This document shows, piece after piece, positions 28,896 through 37,158 of a stretch of DNA of 64,000 nucleotides. Made by a program: the position numbers and the translations under genes. Position 1 is the first letter of the stretch. Each line of letters starts with the position of its first letter. The stretch lies in the IMG/VR virus record IMGVR_UViG_3300026538_000054, positions 62,001 through 126,000 of that record. One strand, written 5' to 3'. This DNA is from a virus. Under the pieces are notes generated by a model that made no database searches, had not been told where the DNA came from, and was given only the letters and a program-made list of their open reading frames with translations.

Positions 28896-29680
28896 GCCCA
28901 CCGTTCGATCGCTGTGACAACTGCGGCGGCCAGCTCGGCCACTTCAAACGAGAGGCCTACCTGGAAAAGGCTGTTTGCCTTGCCTGCGGGCTCAAGCACT
29001 TCCGCGACCTGGATGACCATAGGATGTTCAACGCGCCGTATCGCTCGACCCACCCTGTGGACCTGGTCATGTCCCTGCCGGCTGACGACACGAGAGCGCA
29101 GGTGTCGTCTTTCCACCAGCGAGTGGCTGACTCTGGAGTGCCGGTCCTCTTACCGCCGGCGATGTTCGCCAGGCCGTTGGAAGCGGATGCTGAGAGAGGC
29201 CCATCGGCGCCGGCTGGTGTCTGTCAGGGCGACTACGCGGAGATGTTCACCCTTGCCTTCCTGCTCATTCCCGGTCAGGCCCCGCGGATGATCGCTGCGC
29301 CAGGGTTCTCCAGGCCTATCTCCGAGCACATCGGTGACGAACGCGCCTTCCTGGCCCCGTTGGTTCAAGCGGCCGTGCTGCAAGGCGCGCAGCGCATCGC
29401 CAGGGAGGTCCTGGGTCAGGGGCCTTTGCCCCTTCGGGACCTGGACCGCGGCTTGCTCGAGGACATGGGCTTCAAGCGCTACGACAGCCCGTCCCGGGGG
29501 GACTACGAGACCTGGGCCTACGATGGCGGCACCCCGCACGTGCAGTTCTTCGATGGCGAGATAGACCTGCCGCACTGGGCGATCAACGGTCGCGGTCTCT
29601 CTCGCAAGGACTTCTTCGCCTGGTTCCTCAGGGAGCTCAAGACCCAGGTGGTGGATGACGCGCGGGAGAACATGACATGA
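28892..29680 (+). CDS. Hypothetical protein with N-terminal zinc ribbon, 262 aa
   Basis: CDNC (about residues 8-11) and CLAC (about 31-34) form a zinc ribbon. The rest is a mixed domain with DYAEMFTLAFLLIPGQAPRM and ETWAYDGGTPHVQFFDGEID, and a C-terminal helix (RKDFFAWFLRELKTQVVDD). ATG 28892 overlaps the previous stop. No function assigned. Confidence 0.55.
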   Translation: MSPPFDRCDNCGGQLGHFKREAYLEKAVCLACGLKHFRDLDDHRMFNAPYRSTHPVDLVMSLPADDTRAQVSSFHQRVADSGVPVLLPPAMFARPLEADAERGPSAPAGVCQGDYAEMFTLAFLLIPGQAPRMIAAPGFSRPISEHIGDERAFLAPLVQAAVLQGAQRIAREVLGQGPLPLRDLDRGLLEDMGFKRYDSPSRGDYETWAYDGGTPHVQFFDGEIDLPHWAINGRGLSRKDFFAWFLRELKTQVVDDARENMT

Positions 29681-30087
29681 ACGTTTACATCTACTGCGGC
29701 GAGCTCTACTGCGAGGCGTGCGGCAACGTCATGCGCGACGCCTTGAAGAGGATCGGCCGCGCCCCTGCCAACCCTGACGACGAGACGAGCTACGATTCTG
29801 ACTTCTACCCCAAGGGCCCCTACGCCGATGCGGGGGGCGAATCAGACGTCGTTCACCACTGCGGCAGCGACCACAAGTGTCGCGAGCCTGTCGAGATCGG
29901 TGGTAGCCGCTACGGAAAGTTCCTCGAAAACGCCTTGACGACGGCCGGCGTCGCGGAGCTCGAGAGGATGCTTGCGGAAGACCTGGCCAGTCAGGCCGAC
30001 CCGGTCCTACAGTTCTGGGCGGACTACTACCGGAAGGCCGGATACGACATTCGGCAATACGAGAAAGGGAAGCAGGAAGAGAGATGA
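29677..30087 (+). CDS. Phage-type small cysteine protein
   Basis: The 136-aa product starts NVYIYCGELYCEACGNVM and has DSDFYPKGPYADAGGESDVVHHCGSDHKC, FLENALTTAGV and DYYRKAGYDI. This layout (YIYxxxLxCExC, YPxGPYxDGGGExDxPxHC, FLENxLTxxG) is common in tailed phages. The family is uncharacterised and probably zinc-binding. It overlaps the paralog-family gene at 30084 by 4 bp. Confidence 0.75.
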   Translation: MNVYIYCGELYCEACGNVMRDALKRIGRAPANPDDETSYDSDFYPKGPYADAGGESDVVHHCGSDHKCREPVEIGGSRYGKFLENALTTAGVAELERMLAEDLASQADPVLQFWADYYRKAGYDIRQYEKGKQEER

Positions 30088-30890
30088 CAGAGGCCCAGTG
30101 GCTTGAGAGCAAAGACCCTTTCGACCTGTTTATGGTGGCGTCCAGCGACGCGCCGGCAAGAAGAAGCGATAGAGAACTGCGTCTTTTCGCCTGCGCCTGC
30201 TGCCGTAGCGTTTGGCACTTGCTTGGCGACGAGAGAAGCAGGCGCGTGGTCGAGGTCGCCGAGAGGTTTGCCGACGGCGAGGTGAGCAGAGAGGAACTGG
30301 GCAGGGCACTCGTCTGCGGCCCTGGTGGTTTCGTTAGCCACTCTCAGCGCACGGACGAACTGGTGCGGCTGTTCTACGCCACGGCCGAGCCCGGCTTCTT
30401 CGTCTTCGCCGGACAACTGCGCAACCTTGGCCGCGGCTGGGAGGGCGAGATGCCGGACAGTGACTGGCACGAGCGCTGGCTGCCCGTGTGGGCCAACTTG
30501 CTCAGGGACGTGGTCGGCAACCCCTTCAGCCCACTCCCTGTCAAGGTGGGCCTTTATCAACCATCCGAAGAGATCACCCGCCTGGCCACGACGGCCTACG
30601 AAGAGCGCTGCCCTGTGTCGGGCGCACTGGAGCCTGCGCGACTCGCCATCCTCGCTGATGCCGTTGAAGAAGCAGGCTGCACGGAAGAGTTATTGCTTCA
30701 TCACCTTCGCGACATGGAGCCGTGCCAGGAGAGGACCAGCCAGGGCTACGAGTGCAAGAACGGGCAGCTCTTCTACCTCAACTCAGGCGGCGCGACTTAC
30801 CATCGCTGTAAAGGGACAGGCTGGATGCGTCATCGCGGTGCTCACGTTCGTGGCTGCTGGGCCCTGGATCTCATCCTGGGAAAGGAGTGA
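30084..30890 (+). CDS. Gemmata-type paralogous family protein
   Basis: This 268-aa copy has all landmarks: EAQWLESKDP, LRLFACACCRSVWHLLGDER, VVEVAERFADG, DVVGNPFSPL, ARLAILADAVEEAGC, a cysteine/histidine insert close to the end (CKNG..HRCKGTGW), and HVRGCWALDLILGKE. The GGAAAGGAGTGA end supplies the binding site for the next gene. It is the closest copy here to the chromosomal Gemmata consensus. Confidence 0.85.
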   Translation: MTEAQWLESKDPFDLFMVASSDAPARRSDRELRLFACACCRSVWHLLGDERSRRVVEVAERFADGEVSREELGRALVCGPGGFVSHSQRTDELVRLFYATAEPGFFVFAGQLRNLGRGWEGEMPDSDWHERWLPVWANLLRDVVGNPFSPLPVKVGLYQPSEEITRLATTAYEERCPVSGALEPARLAILADAVEEAGCTEELLLHHLRDMEPCQERTSQGYECKNGQLFYLNSGGATYHRCKGTGWMRHRGAHVRGCWALDLILGKE

Positions 30891-30894
30891 CCAC

Positions 30895-31791
30895 TTGACC
30901 GAGCGAGAGTGGCTGGGGAGCACGCGGCCCGAGAAGTTACTACGGTGGCTTGACAGTACGACCAGAGCGGACCGCAAGCCCACTCACAGGGGCATGCGTC
31001 TTTTCGTATGCGCCTGTTGCCGCAGCCTGTGGGACAAGTTGAAAGACCAACGACTTCGCGACTCGGTGGAGACCGCCGAGCTTTTCGCCGATGGCGAGGC
31101 TACGGAAAGGCAGTTGGAGCTTGCACACAAAATGGCCTGCCCGGCGGTTAGCAAAACGCATAGTAGCGCGCCTAACGAGTATTTTTGCGTCTGGGCCGCC
31201 CTGATGACGTCGAAGCCTGGTGACCGGTTCCATGACTTCCTAACCGAGCTTGAGCGCTGCCCCTCTGATGATCACCCCCTGCCAAAGGCGACGCAGCTTG
31301 AGTTGATCCGAGAGATCTTCGGCAATCCTTTCCGGCCGGCCATTGCGGACTGCAACGAGGCCCTGGACGGCTCGTGCGAGGCTCACGGCTGCGACTTCCA
31401 GAAGACAGGCGAGGCCACGTCCATATGCCCTGGCGGCAGAGGATGGTTTCGTACACGAATCGCCTGTACACCTACTGTTCGTGATCTTGCGTTAGCCAGC
31501 TACATGGATCGGTCCAGCCAGGATCGTGCTGAGCTCGACCCTTCCAGGCTCCTGGTCCTCGCAGACGCCCTGGAGGAAGCGGGCATGCGGCCCGTTACCG
31601 GCCGTACCGTCTCTCAGGTCGTCCAAGCAAGACAACAAGCCGTCATGGGCGGCTGCTGTGAGCGCTTCGCTGATCACTCGGCTTGTGACTGCCTGGAGCT
31701 GGCCGTTCCTGACGGCGTGCTTGAGCACCTGCGCTCGCCTGGTCCCCACTACCGCGGGTGCTGGGCGCTTGACTTCGTCCTGGGCAGGTAG
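30895..31791 (+). CDS. Gemmata-type paralogous family protein
   Basis: I place the start at TTG 30895 (TEREWLGSTRPEKLL), 4 nt after the AAGGAGTGA end of the preceding gene. The 298-aa product has MRLFVCACCRSLW, AELFADGEA, IFGNPFRP, a cysteine insert, SRLLVLADALEEAGM, an extra cysteine-bearing loop (CCERFADHSACDC) and HLRSPGPHYRGCWALDF. It ends LGR, without the GGAG, and the next gene starts over 100 bp away under its own promoter-like sequence. Confidence 0.82.
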   Translation: MTEREWLGSTRPEKLLRWLDSTTRADRKPTHRGMRLFVCACCRSLWDKLKDQRLRDSVETAELFADGEATERQLELAHKMACPAVSKTHSSAPNEYFCVWAALMTSKPGDRFHDFLTELERCPSDDHPLPKATQLELIREIFGNPFRPAIADCNEALDGSCEAHGCDFQKTGEATSICPGGRGWFRTRIACTPTVRDLALASYMDRSSQDRAELDPSRLLVLADALEEAGMRPVTGRTVSQVVQARQQAVMGGCCERFADHSACDCLELAVPDGVLEHLRSPGPHYRGCWALDFVLGR

Positions 31792-31837
31792 CGACGGCCC
31801 GCCTCATGGTCGTTGGTGCGACGGACGAGCAGTCGGG

Positions 31838-31856
31838 TGAGGCCTGGTACAATTCT
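31838..31856 (+). promoter_or_regulatory. Extended -10 promoter candidate TGGTACAAT
   Basis: TGGTACAAT fits an extended -10 (TGnTACAAT). No good -35 is visible at 17 nt. It lies about 50 nt before the first gene of the secreted/peptidase module. A similar TGGTACAAA occurs at 37107-37115. Confidence 0.4.
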
Positions 31857-31899
31857 CCGCCGTGGCTGCTTCGAGTTGCTGGCCGTAGGGAGGCGGAGC

Positions 31900-32235
31900 A
31901 TGTCAGACCAGGCCGTGATGGGCTTGATCACTGCCGTGGTGAGCTTGCTCGGGACGATGTTTACAGGCATCCTCACGTACCTCATGGCCAGGCTCAACGC
32001 TCGCGCCGCCGTCGCCGCGACGGCCGTTGAGCAGGTCAAGAAGGACCTGTCCACCAGCCAGGGCGTGGTCAACGAGAAGCTCGACAAGGCCGAGAAGATA
32101 GCCGAGAAGACGCACACTTTAGTTAACAGTAATATGGGTGTGCAGCTCGAGATGCACGCGCTGCTTGCCAGGCGAATGGCGGACAAGACCCACGAGCCGG
32201 ATGACATCGCGGCGTTCCTGGTCGGCAAGCTGTAA
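31900..32235 (+). CDS. Small membrane-anchored coiled-coil protein (holin/spanin candidate)
   Basis: ATG 31900 follows GTAGGGAGGCGGAGC. Residues about 4-28 form one membrane segment (VMGLITAVVSLLGTMFTGIL). A helical, charged coiled-coil-like region follows (AAVEQ-type heptads through TLVNS), then a soluble tail. Small phage membrane proteins with this topology serve as holins, pinholins or inner-membrane spanins. The position, directly before a signal-peptide protein and a papain-like peptidase, fits a lysis role, but this is inference. Confidence 0.5.
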   Translation: MSDQAVMGLITAVVSLLGTMFTGILTYLMARLNARAAVAATAVEQVKKDLSTSQGVVNEKLDKAEKIAEKTHTLVNSNMGVQLEMHALLARRMADKTHEPDDIAAFLVGKL

Positions 32236-32248
32236 GGGAGCCAGCGGT

Positions 32249-33067
32249 ATGAGGATCTTTGCGTGCGTTCTCCTGCTACCATTCCTGCTTCTCGGCCCTG
32301 CCGAGACCAGGAGGGCAGGACAAGCTCCCACGGCCGAGAAGCGACCGCGTGGCGCATTGAGTTTGAAGCTCGACGGCAACGTGCTGCTCATCGTGCAGTC
32401 GATGCCTTGTACGGTGACGGCCCCCGCCGGCGCAGACTTCTACATGTGGAACTACCCTGAGACCGTGAAGGCCTCAGCCGACGACAACGTCCTGGTGGTG
32501 AAAGACGCCCCCAAGGGCGCTTCGACGATCTCGGTCCTCTCCGTTACCATTGACTTTCAGCTCGACAAGGACGGGAAGGTCAAGAAAGAGATCAAGAAGG
32601 AGACCGGGTCGATCGTCTTGACCTACGGGAGTGGCCCTGAGCCGAAGCCGCCCGTTCCGCCAGGACCGCTTCCGCCCGATCCTCCAGGCCCTGATGACGC
32701 GCCGATCAAGGAGCCAGGCTTTCGCGTCTTGATCGTCTACGAGTCAGCCGAGTTGACCAAGATGCCGTCTGCGCAGCAGTCCGTCCTCTACGCCAAGAGC
32801 GTCAGGGACTACCTGAACGCCAAGTGCGTCGTCGGCCCGGATGGGAAGACGCGTGAGTGGCGCATCTGGGATGCCGACGTGGATACCTCTGCCGAGTCCA
32901 AAATCTGGCAGGGCGCGATGAAGCGGCCCAGGAAGTCCTTGCCCTGGATCTTGATCTCCAACGGCAAGACGGGCTTTGAAGGCGCGCTTCCTGCCGACAC
33001 GACCAAGGCGCTCGAGCTCCTGAAGAAGTACGCCGAGACGTCGACGACGAAAGGTGGCCAGAGATGA
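32249..33067 (+). CDS. Secreted protein, partner of the papain-like peptidase
   Basis: ATG 32249 follows AAGGGAG. The 272-aa product has a signal peptide (MRIFACVLLLPFLLLGPAET, residues 1-19) and then an Ig-like beta domain to about 130. A proline linker (PKPPVPPGPLPPDPPGP) leads to a C-terminal domain with FRVLIVYESAELTKMPSAQQ, RIWDADVD, WQGAMKRPRKSLPWILISNG and a final helix. I have no function for this domain. It overlaps the peptidase gene by 4 bp, so the two likely act together outside the cytoplasm. Confidence 0.65.
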   Translation: MRIFACVLLLPFLLLGPAETRRAGQAPTAEKRPRGALSLKLDGNVLLIVQSMPCTVTAPAGADFYMWNYPETVKASADDNVLVVKDAPKGASTISVLSVTIDFQLDKDGKVKKEIKKETGSIVLTYGSGPEPKPPVPPGPLPPDPPGPDDAPIKEPGFRVLIVYESAELTKMPSAQQSVLYAKSVRDYLNAKCVVGPDGKTREWRIWDADVDTSAESKIWQGAMKRPRKSLPWILISNGKTGFEGALPADTTKALELLKKYAETSTTKGGQR

Positions 33068-33984
33068 TGCTACGGCCCAACGAGTTGCTGATCGGCGACC
33101 ACAACTACGCTGAGCACGTCGTCTCCGTGGTGGACGGGGAGCAGAAGGCCAGGGGCCTCGTCCCGCGGGACTTCAAGCTTCACCCTCAAGGGTGCTACGG
33201 CAGCGTCCAGGCCGTGGACATCCCGCTTATCCCCAGGGGCGAATGGAGCGAGCGGATCAAGGACAAGGTCGCGCAGCAGTCGCAACTCTCGGACATCAGG
33301 CTGGTCGGCAACAACGGACAAATAATACCCTCCCTCGACCAGGGAAATAAGGGTTATTGCTGGGCGCACAGCACGACGCAGGGAGTTATCATCGCCCGTG
33401 CGGTCAGCAATCAGCCTTATGTTCCGTTAAGTGCCTATGCCGTGGCTTGTGTTTTGAAAAACTTTCGGGATGAGGGCGGTTGGGGCGCTCTCTCTTGCGA
33501 CTTCATCTCGACGCGTGGCGTGCCCAGCCAGGAGAAGTGGCCGCAGCAGTCGATGAGCCGCAGCAATGACAACCCCGACACCTGGGCCAACGCGGCGCTG
33601 CACAAGATCCAGGAGGGCTGGGTCGACCTGGGGTCCTCGGTCTACGAACGCAACCTCTCCTTCGACCAGACGATCAGCCTGCTGCTCTCGGATGTTCCGG
33701 TGGTGATCGATCTGAACTGGTGGGGGCACAGTATTTTGGGCTTGGACGCGGTGGACGGCTTGTCGATGCGCAAACAGACGAGGGCGAGGTCTGGCAAGCG
33801 CGCTACGCTGCAGGAGTTCGAGTTAGCCTGGGGCGTGAACGAGGTGACAGGCGGCTACGGCGTACGCATACTGAACAGTTGGTCAGATGCGTGGTCCGAT
33901 CGTGGCATGGGAACGCTCTCCGGCAGCAAGGCGATCCCGGACGGTGCGGTCGCTCCGCGAGCCATCACGGCCGCGGCAGCGTAG
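33064..33984 (+). CDS. Papain-like (C1A family) cysteine peptidase
   Basis: The 306-aa product has the papain catalytic set in order: SLDQGNKGYCWAHSTTQ with Cys99 (matching GxCGSCWAFS), the oxyanion-side Gln in the DQG segment, NWWGHSILG with His222, and RILNSWSDAWSDRGMG with Asn271 (matching NSWG..WGxxGY). No obvious signal peptide, so export may depend on the membrane partner or on lysis. In a planctomycete phage it could digest the protein-rich cell envelope. Its 3' end overlaps the convergent HNH gene by 20 bp. Confidence 0.88.
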   Translation: MMLRPNELLIGDHNYAEHVVSVVDGEQKARGLVPRDFKLHPQGCYGSVQAVDIPLIPRGEWSERIKDKVAQQSQLSDIRLVGNNGQIIPSLDQGNKGYCWAHSTTQGVIIARAVSNQPYVPLSAYAVACVLKNFRDEGGWGALSCDFISTRGVPSQEKWPQQSMSRSNDNPDTWANAALHKIQEGWVDLGSSVYERNLSFDQTISLLLSDVPVVIDLNWWGHSILGLDAVDGLSMRKQTRARSGKRATLQEFELAWGVNEVTGGYGVRILNSWSDAWSDRGMGTLSGSKAIPDGAVAPRAITAAAA

Positions 33985-34861
33985 GGGACTTGCGACGAGG
34001 CGGCTGGGGAGTGGTCAGAATGCGTTCGACCGACCACCCGCTACGGAGACGGCCCTCAATCGTGTTTCGCTTGAGCCCGAGGAGCAGACACCATTCGCGG
34101 ACCGTGAGGGACTTACCGTCGTGGGTCAGCCGGCGGTTGGTTCTCCTGTTGCAGGACTGCTGAAAACGCGTGGCCCAGCGGCAGTTAGCCGGCTGACCAC
34201 GCTCTCGGCACTCTTCGCACTTGCCGCAGGTGTAGTTGCCGTTATTGTCGATGCGATCGATGCTGTGGTCGTCGTCGGGGATCGGCCCCATGTCTTCGAG
34301 GAAGTTCGCGGCCGAGGCCAGCCAGCGCTTGCAGACGCGAATACCTCGCCCGCCGTAGTTCTCCCAGGCCGGGCTTTTCGGGTTGGTGCATCGGCTGACC
34401 ATGCCGGCCCAGGAGTGGTACTGGACGGTATTGGACTGACCGTGCTTTCGGTTGGCGGCGGATGATCTCTCGCGATGAAAGCAGCCGCAACTCGTGGATT
34501 CGCCCTTGCGGAGTTTATAGGCTTCGATGTCCTTGACGGCCCCGCAGTCGCAGCGGCAAACCCAAAACACCTTCTTGCCGACTCGGCTGGAGCGTTCGAT
34601 CACCGTTAACCTGCCAAACCGCTTGCCGACGTGATCGATACCGCGGAACCGGCAGCCGCAACTCGTGGAGGTGCCGTTACGGAGGTTCTGCCCTTTAACG
34701 GTTCGCTCCTTGCCGCAGTCGCAACGGCACAGCCAGAAACTTACACGGCACGTAGCGGTGTACTTTCGCATCGGATCGATGCCGATAACTTGCCAGGAGC
34801 CGAAACGACGCCCGGTAAGGTCGATAAGCGAAGGTACGTTCGTAGAATGGTCCGTAGCCAT
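33965..34861 (-). CDS. HNH-type homing endonuclease, free-standing
   Basis: ATG 34861 (MATDHSTNVPS) has GGAG 10 nt upstream. The 298-aa product has two repeated zinc-finger units (WLCRCDCGKERTVKGQNLRN..SCGC and WVCRCDCGAVKDIEAYKLRK..SCGC). The HNH core follows with HSWAGMVSRCTNPKSPAWEN, SIDRIDNNGNYTCGKCEECR and CRWAT. A C-terminal DNA-binding repeat region (LTVREWCLLLGLKRNTIEGR) resembles an NUMOD-type helix-turn-helix. It is the only minus-strand gene in this module and separates two peptidase genes, as expected for a selfish insertion. Confidence 0.85.
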   Translation of the reverse strand: MATDHSTNVPSLIDLTGRRFGSWQVIGIDPMRKYTATCRVSFWLCRCDCGKERTVKGQNLRNGTSTSCGCRFRGIDHVGKRFGRLTVIERSSRVGKKVFWVCRCDCGAVKDIEAYKLRKGESTSCGCFHRERSSAANRKHGQSNTVQYHSWAGMVSRCTNPKSPAWENYGGRGIRVCKRWLASAANFLEDMGPIPDDDHSIDRIDNNGNYTCGKCEECRERGQPANCRWATRFQQSCNRRTNRRLTHDGKSLTVREWCLLLGLKRNTIEGRLRSGWSVERILTTPQPPRRKSPTLPRP

Positions 34862-34985
34862 GACGTGCAGCTCCGTGAGGCTGTTACGGGTGGTTAGGGC
34901 CGCCGCGGCGTTACCAGCGCCTTGGCGGTCCACATTATTATATGGATGCGAAGCGCTTGGCCTGATCTTCGCGTGGGAGACATCC

Positions 34986-35873
34986 ATGATCCGCGTTATG
35001 ACCGTCCTGGCCGTTCTGGTCCTCTTGACGGGCACTCTCTGTGCCGGCCCTCCGCAAGCGCCCTTGCCGCCCCAGGGCCCGTCACCACCGCAGTGCCCAC
35101 TGCCCGCCAGTGACAACGCAGTTCGGCGAGCTGCCTCGCTCAAGCAAACGGTCTGCGGCGTCTGGTGCAACGGCGGCTGGGGCACCGGCACTCTGATCGC
35201 CGGTGCGCGCAAGGATGGCAAGCAAGAAGTGCTGACCGCCGCTCATGTCGCGAGCCCGCCTGGCGCCTACTGCATGATCGTCCTGGAAGACGGGCGCAAG
35301 CTCGATGCCTCCGTCGCCTCCTGCGATACGATCGCCGATGTCGCCTGGCTGCTGACCAAGACCGCCGTCAAGTTGGATGGCGCTACCCTGGCGGCCCGCG
35401 GGCCTCGTGTAGGCGACATTGTCAGGCACTTCGGTCGTGGCAGCGACCGAAGGAGCGGCTGTGCGGGGAAGGTTGTTAGCGCGTCGAATGAACGGATCTG
35501 GGCGGACTACCCGCGTGCCTCCGGAGACTCCGGGGCCGGGCTGTTCAGCCCCGTCGGCGAGCTGGTCGCCCTTCACGTCGCGTACCAGGGCGCCCTTCGC
35601 TACGGTCCGACGTGCGAGGTCGCCGCTCGTATCAGGCCAGGTGATAGCAAACAGAGGCCGGCCCTTGCGCTCTCCCAACAGACCGTCCCCGTCTACCAGG
35701 CCCTGGCGGCGTACTTGCAGCCTGCGCCCCAGCCCACGTATCAGCCCCTGTATCAACCGACGTACCAACCGCTCTACCAGTCGGCTCCAAGCACGATGCG
35801 TTACACCACGTCAGGGCCGCAGTTCTTCGCCCAGCCAAGGCAAGCTGCGTTGAACTGCGGCCCAGGTGGTTGA
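34986..35873 (+). CDS. Secreted trypsin-like serine peptidase
   Basis: ATG 34986 follows GGGAGACATCC. The 295-aa product has a signal peptide (MIRVMTVLAVLVLLTGTLCA), a proline-rich linker and a chymotrypsin-fold domain. The triad is LTAAHV with His87, IADVAWLL with Asp118 and ASGDSGAGLF with Ser182; GTGTLIAG precedes it. The C-terminus has a tyrosine/proline repeat (TYQPLYQPTYQPLYQ, residues about 250-267) typical of surface-associated proteins. It would act outside the cytoplasm, possibly on the host envelope or in virion entry. Confidence 0.88.
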   Translation: MIRVMTVLAVLVLLTGTLCAGPPQAPLPPQGPSPPQCPLPASDNAVRRAASLKQTVCGVWCNGGWGTGTLIAGARKDGKQEVLTAAHVASPPGAYCMIVLEDGRKLDASVASCDTIADVAWLLTKTAVKLDGATLAARGPRVGDIVRHFGRGSDRRSGCAGKVVSASNERIWADYPRASGDSGAGLFSPVGELVALHVAYQGALRYGPTCEVAARIRPGDSKQRPALALSQQTVPVYQALAAYLQPAPQPTYQPLYQPTYQPLYQSAPSTMRYTTSGPQFFAQPRQAALNCGPGG

Positions 35874-35952
35874 CGTTGACCCTGTGCGCCCGGTCGGGCG
35901 CAGCGCGTGTCCGCGGTATGCTGTGAAGGCCCACACCCAACCCGAGAAAACC

Positions 35953-36192
35953 ATGCACGAAGAACAGGTCGCTGAACAACCAGAGAAAACCACGCAGAAA
36001 GAACAGGGCGCCGAACACCACTTGACCACCGCCGGCGTGTCCCAGGCGTTGCTCGAGGCTGGCAAGGCCCAGGGCCTCGACCCGGCCGCCGTCCTGGCCT
36101 TGTTAACGCAGTTCGCCCCGCTCGTCTTGCAGATAATAACGGCGCTTCAGGAGATCCTGAAGAGTAGGCAGCAGTCGCCTCCGGCACCGTGA
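35953..36192 (+). CDS. Small hydrophobic-helix protein, paralog A
   Basis: ATG 35953. The 79-aa product has a charged Glu/Lys start, TTAGVSQALLEAGKAQGLDP and a hydrophobic helix (AAVLALLTQFAPLVLQIITA, about 44-65), ending with LQEILKSRQQ. It is a paralog of the protein at 36846. One helix with a basic end fits a holin-like or antiholin-like peptide; unproven. A TATGCT sequence lies 38 nt upstream of the start in both paralogs' leaders or nearby. It is followed by strong hairpins. Confidence 0.6.
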   Translation: MHEEQVAEQPEKTTQKEQGAEHHLTTAGVSQALLEAGKAQGLDPAAVLALLTQFAPLVLQIITALQEILKSRQQSPPAP

Positions 36193-36252
36193 GGTGCCAG
36201 GCATACCGTGAAGCAGCGAAGAGCACAGAGAGCTACGGCGATCCGAGTCGAG

Positions 36253-36334
36253 ATCAGCAAGGCCCTGGAGGTTCTCTCCAGGGCCTTGCTGATATCCGGA
36301 CAGACCGCTGAACATAGTTCAGCGGTCTGTCCGG
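36253..36334 (+). terminator. Two consecutive 18-bp perfect hairpins
   Basis: 36253-36270 pairs perfectly with 36276-36293 (5-nt loop). 36296-36313 pairs perfectly with 36317-36334 (3-nt loop). The region after them (36335-36358) is pyrimidine-rich with CCTTTTTCG. Together they should stop transcription or stabilise the upstream mRNA. Confidence 0.75.
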
Positions 36335-36372
36335 GGCGCTTCCCTTTCGCCTTTTTCGAGAGAAAGTGACTT

Positions 36373-36876
36373 ATGAGGCGATTTGCAGTCTGCTTACCGC
36401 TCCTGTTTACGCAGTTGGCTGTTTTGTGGTCCGCTCCCGTCCCTCCGCCTCGAAAATCGCCTGTACGACCTGGCTCGCCGGTTGGTCGCTGGCGTATCGT
36501 TCGTACGGACGCCAAGAGGCCTCCGGGGACGATGGAGTTGCTGGCGGATGGGCGGGCCGGTTATTGTGGTGTCCAGGGCGGGTCTTCGGTGGCTGCTCGC
36601 TGGGTCCTTAACGAGACGGAGGACGGGACGGACTTCCTTCTAACCCAGGGGCGGGGCGACGATGCCGTCGTGCTTGAGAGCGGAAGGTGGGAGGACGGGC
36701 GGCTGAAGATGCCGGGAGGATGGACGCTCCGATTCGATTCGAGAGGTTGCCGTAAGGTATGCTGGAGAAGAGAACCACGTGTTGCGGCCGTTCTTCGGGC
36801 CGGCTGTGGGTTGAAACAAACAAACAAACAAACCAGGAGAAGGTCATGCACGAAGAGATTAAGGAACACCATCTGA
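36373..36876 (+). CDS. Secreted small protein, planctomycete TIGR03067-like
   Basis: ATG 36373. It has a signal peptide (MRRFAVCLPLLFTQLAVLWS) and then VGRWRIVRTDAKRPPGTMEL, GRWEDGRLKMPGG and WTLRFDS. The order resembles the TIGR03067-type planctomycete domain (GxWxvvxxxxxGxxxxxxxxxF). The last ~45 residues are compositionally odd and overlap the next gene's leader and start, so the true protein may have ended earlier and this tail may be a read-on. Confidence 0.5.
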   Translation: MRRFAVCLPLLFTQLAVLWSAPVPPPRKSPVRPGSPVGRWRIVRTDAKRPPGTMELLADGRAGYCGVQGGSSVAARWVLNETEDGTDFLLTQGRGDDAVVLESGRWEDGRLKMPGGWTLRFDSRGCRKVCWRREPRVAAVLRAGCGLKQTNKQTRRRSCTKRLRNTI

Positions 36877-37040
36877 TGGCCGCCGGCGTGTCCCAGGCGG
36901 GGATGTCTGCGGCCAAGGCCATGGGCCTTGGCCCGGCCGAGATCCTGGCCCTACTGGCCCAGTTCGGTCCTCTCGCCCTGCAGTTCCTGACGGCGCTTCA
37001 GGAGATCCTGAAGAAGAAGCAGCAGTCTGCGGCGCCGTGA
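36846..37040 (+). CDS. Small hydrophobic-helix protein, paralog B
   Basis: ATG 36846 has CAGGAGAAGG upstream. The 64-aa product (MHEEIKEHHLMAAGVSQAGM, then AEILALLAQFGPLALQFLTA, LQEILKKKQQ) is closely related to the gene at 35953. Its leader contains (CAAA)n-like repeats (36815-36831). Holin-like topology is possible. Confidence 0.6.
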   Translation: MHEEIKEHHLMAAGVSQAGMSAAKAMGLGPAEILALLAQFGPLALQFLTALQEILKKKQQSAAP

Positions 37041-37061
37041 ACGGGCTGCCGTGCGCGAACT

Positions 37062-37098
37062 CAGCAAGGCCCTGGAGAGAACCTCCAGGGCCTTGCTG
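37062..37098 (+). terminator. 16-bp hairpin, copy of the 36253 hairpin
   Basis: 37062-37077 pairs with 37083-37098 around a 5-nt loop and is followed by TTTG. The stem sequence (CAGCAAGGCCCTGGAG) is the same as at 36255-36270, so gene and terminator were duplicated together. Confidence 0.75.
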
Positions 37099-37104
37099 TT
37101 TGAC

Positions 37105-37116
37105 CGCTTGTGTCTG
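37105..37116 (+). promoter_or_regulatory. Extended -10 candidate TGGTACAAA
   Basis: Located 43 nt before ATG 37159. It shares TGGTACAA with the sequence at 31845-31853. No clear -35. Confidence 0.35.
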
Positions 37117-37158
37117 GTACAAAGAGGTTGAGAGAGAACGAGAGCTGGAGAGAGCCTA

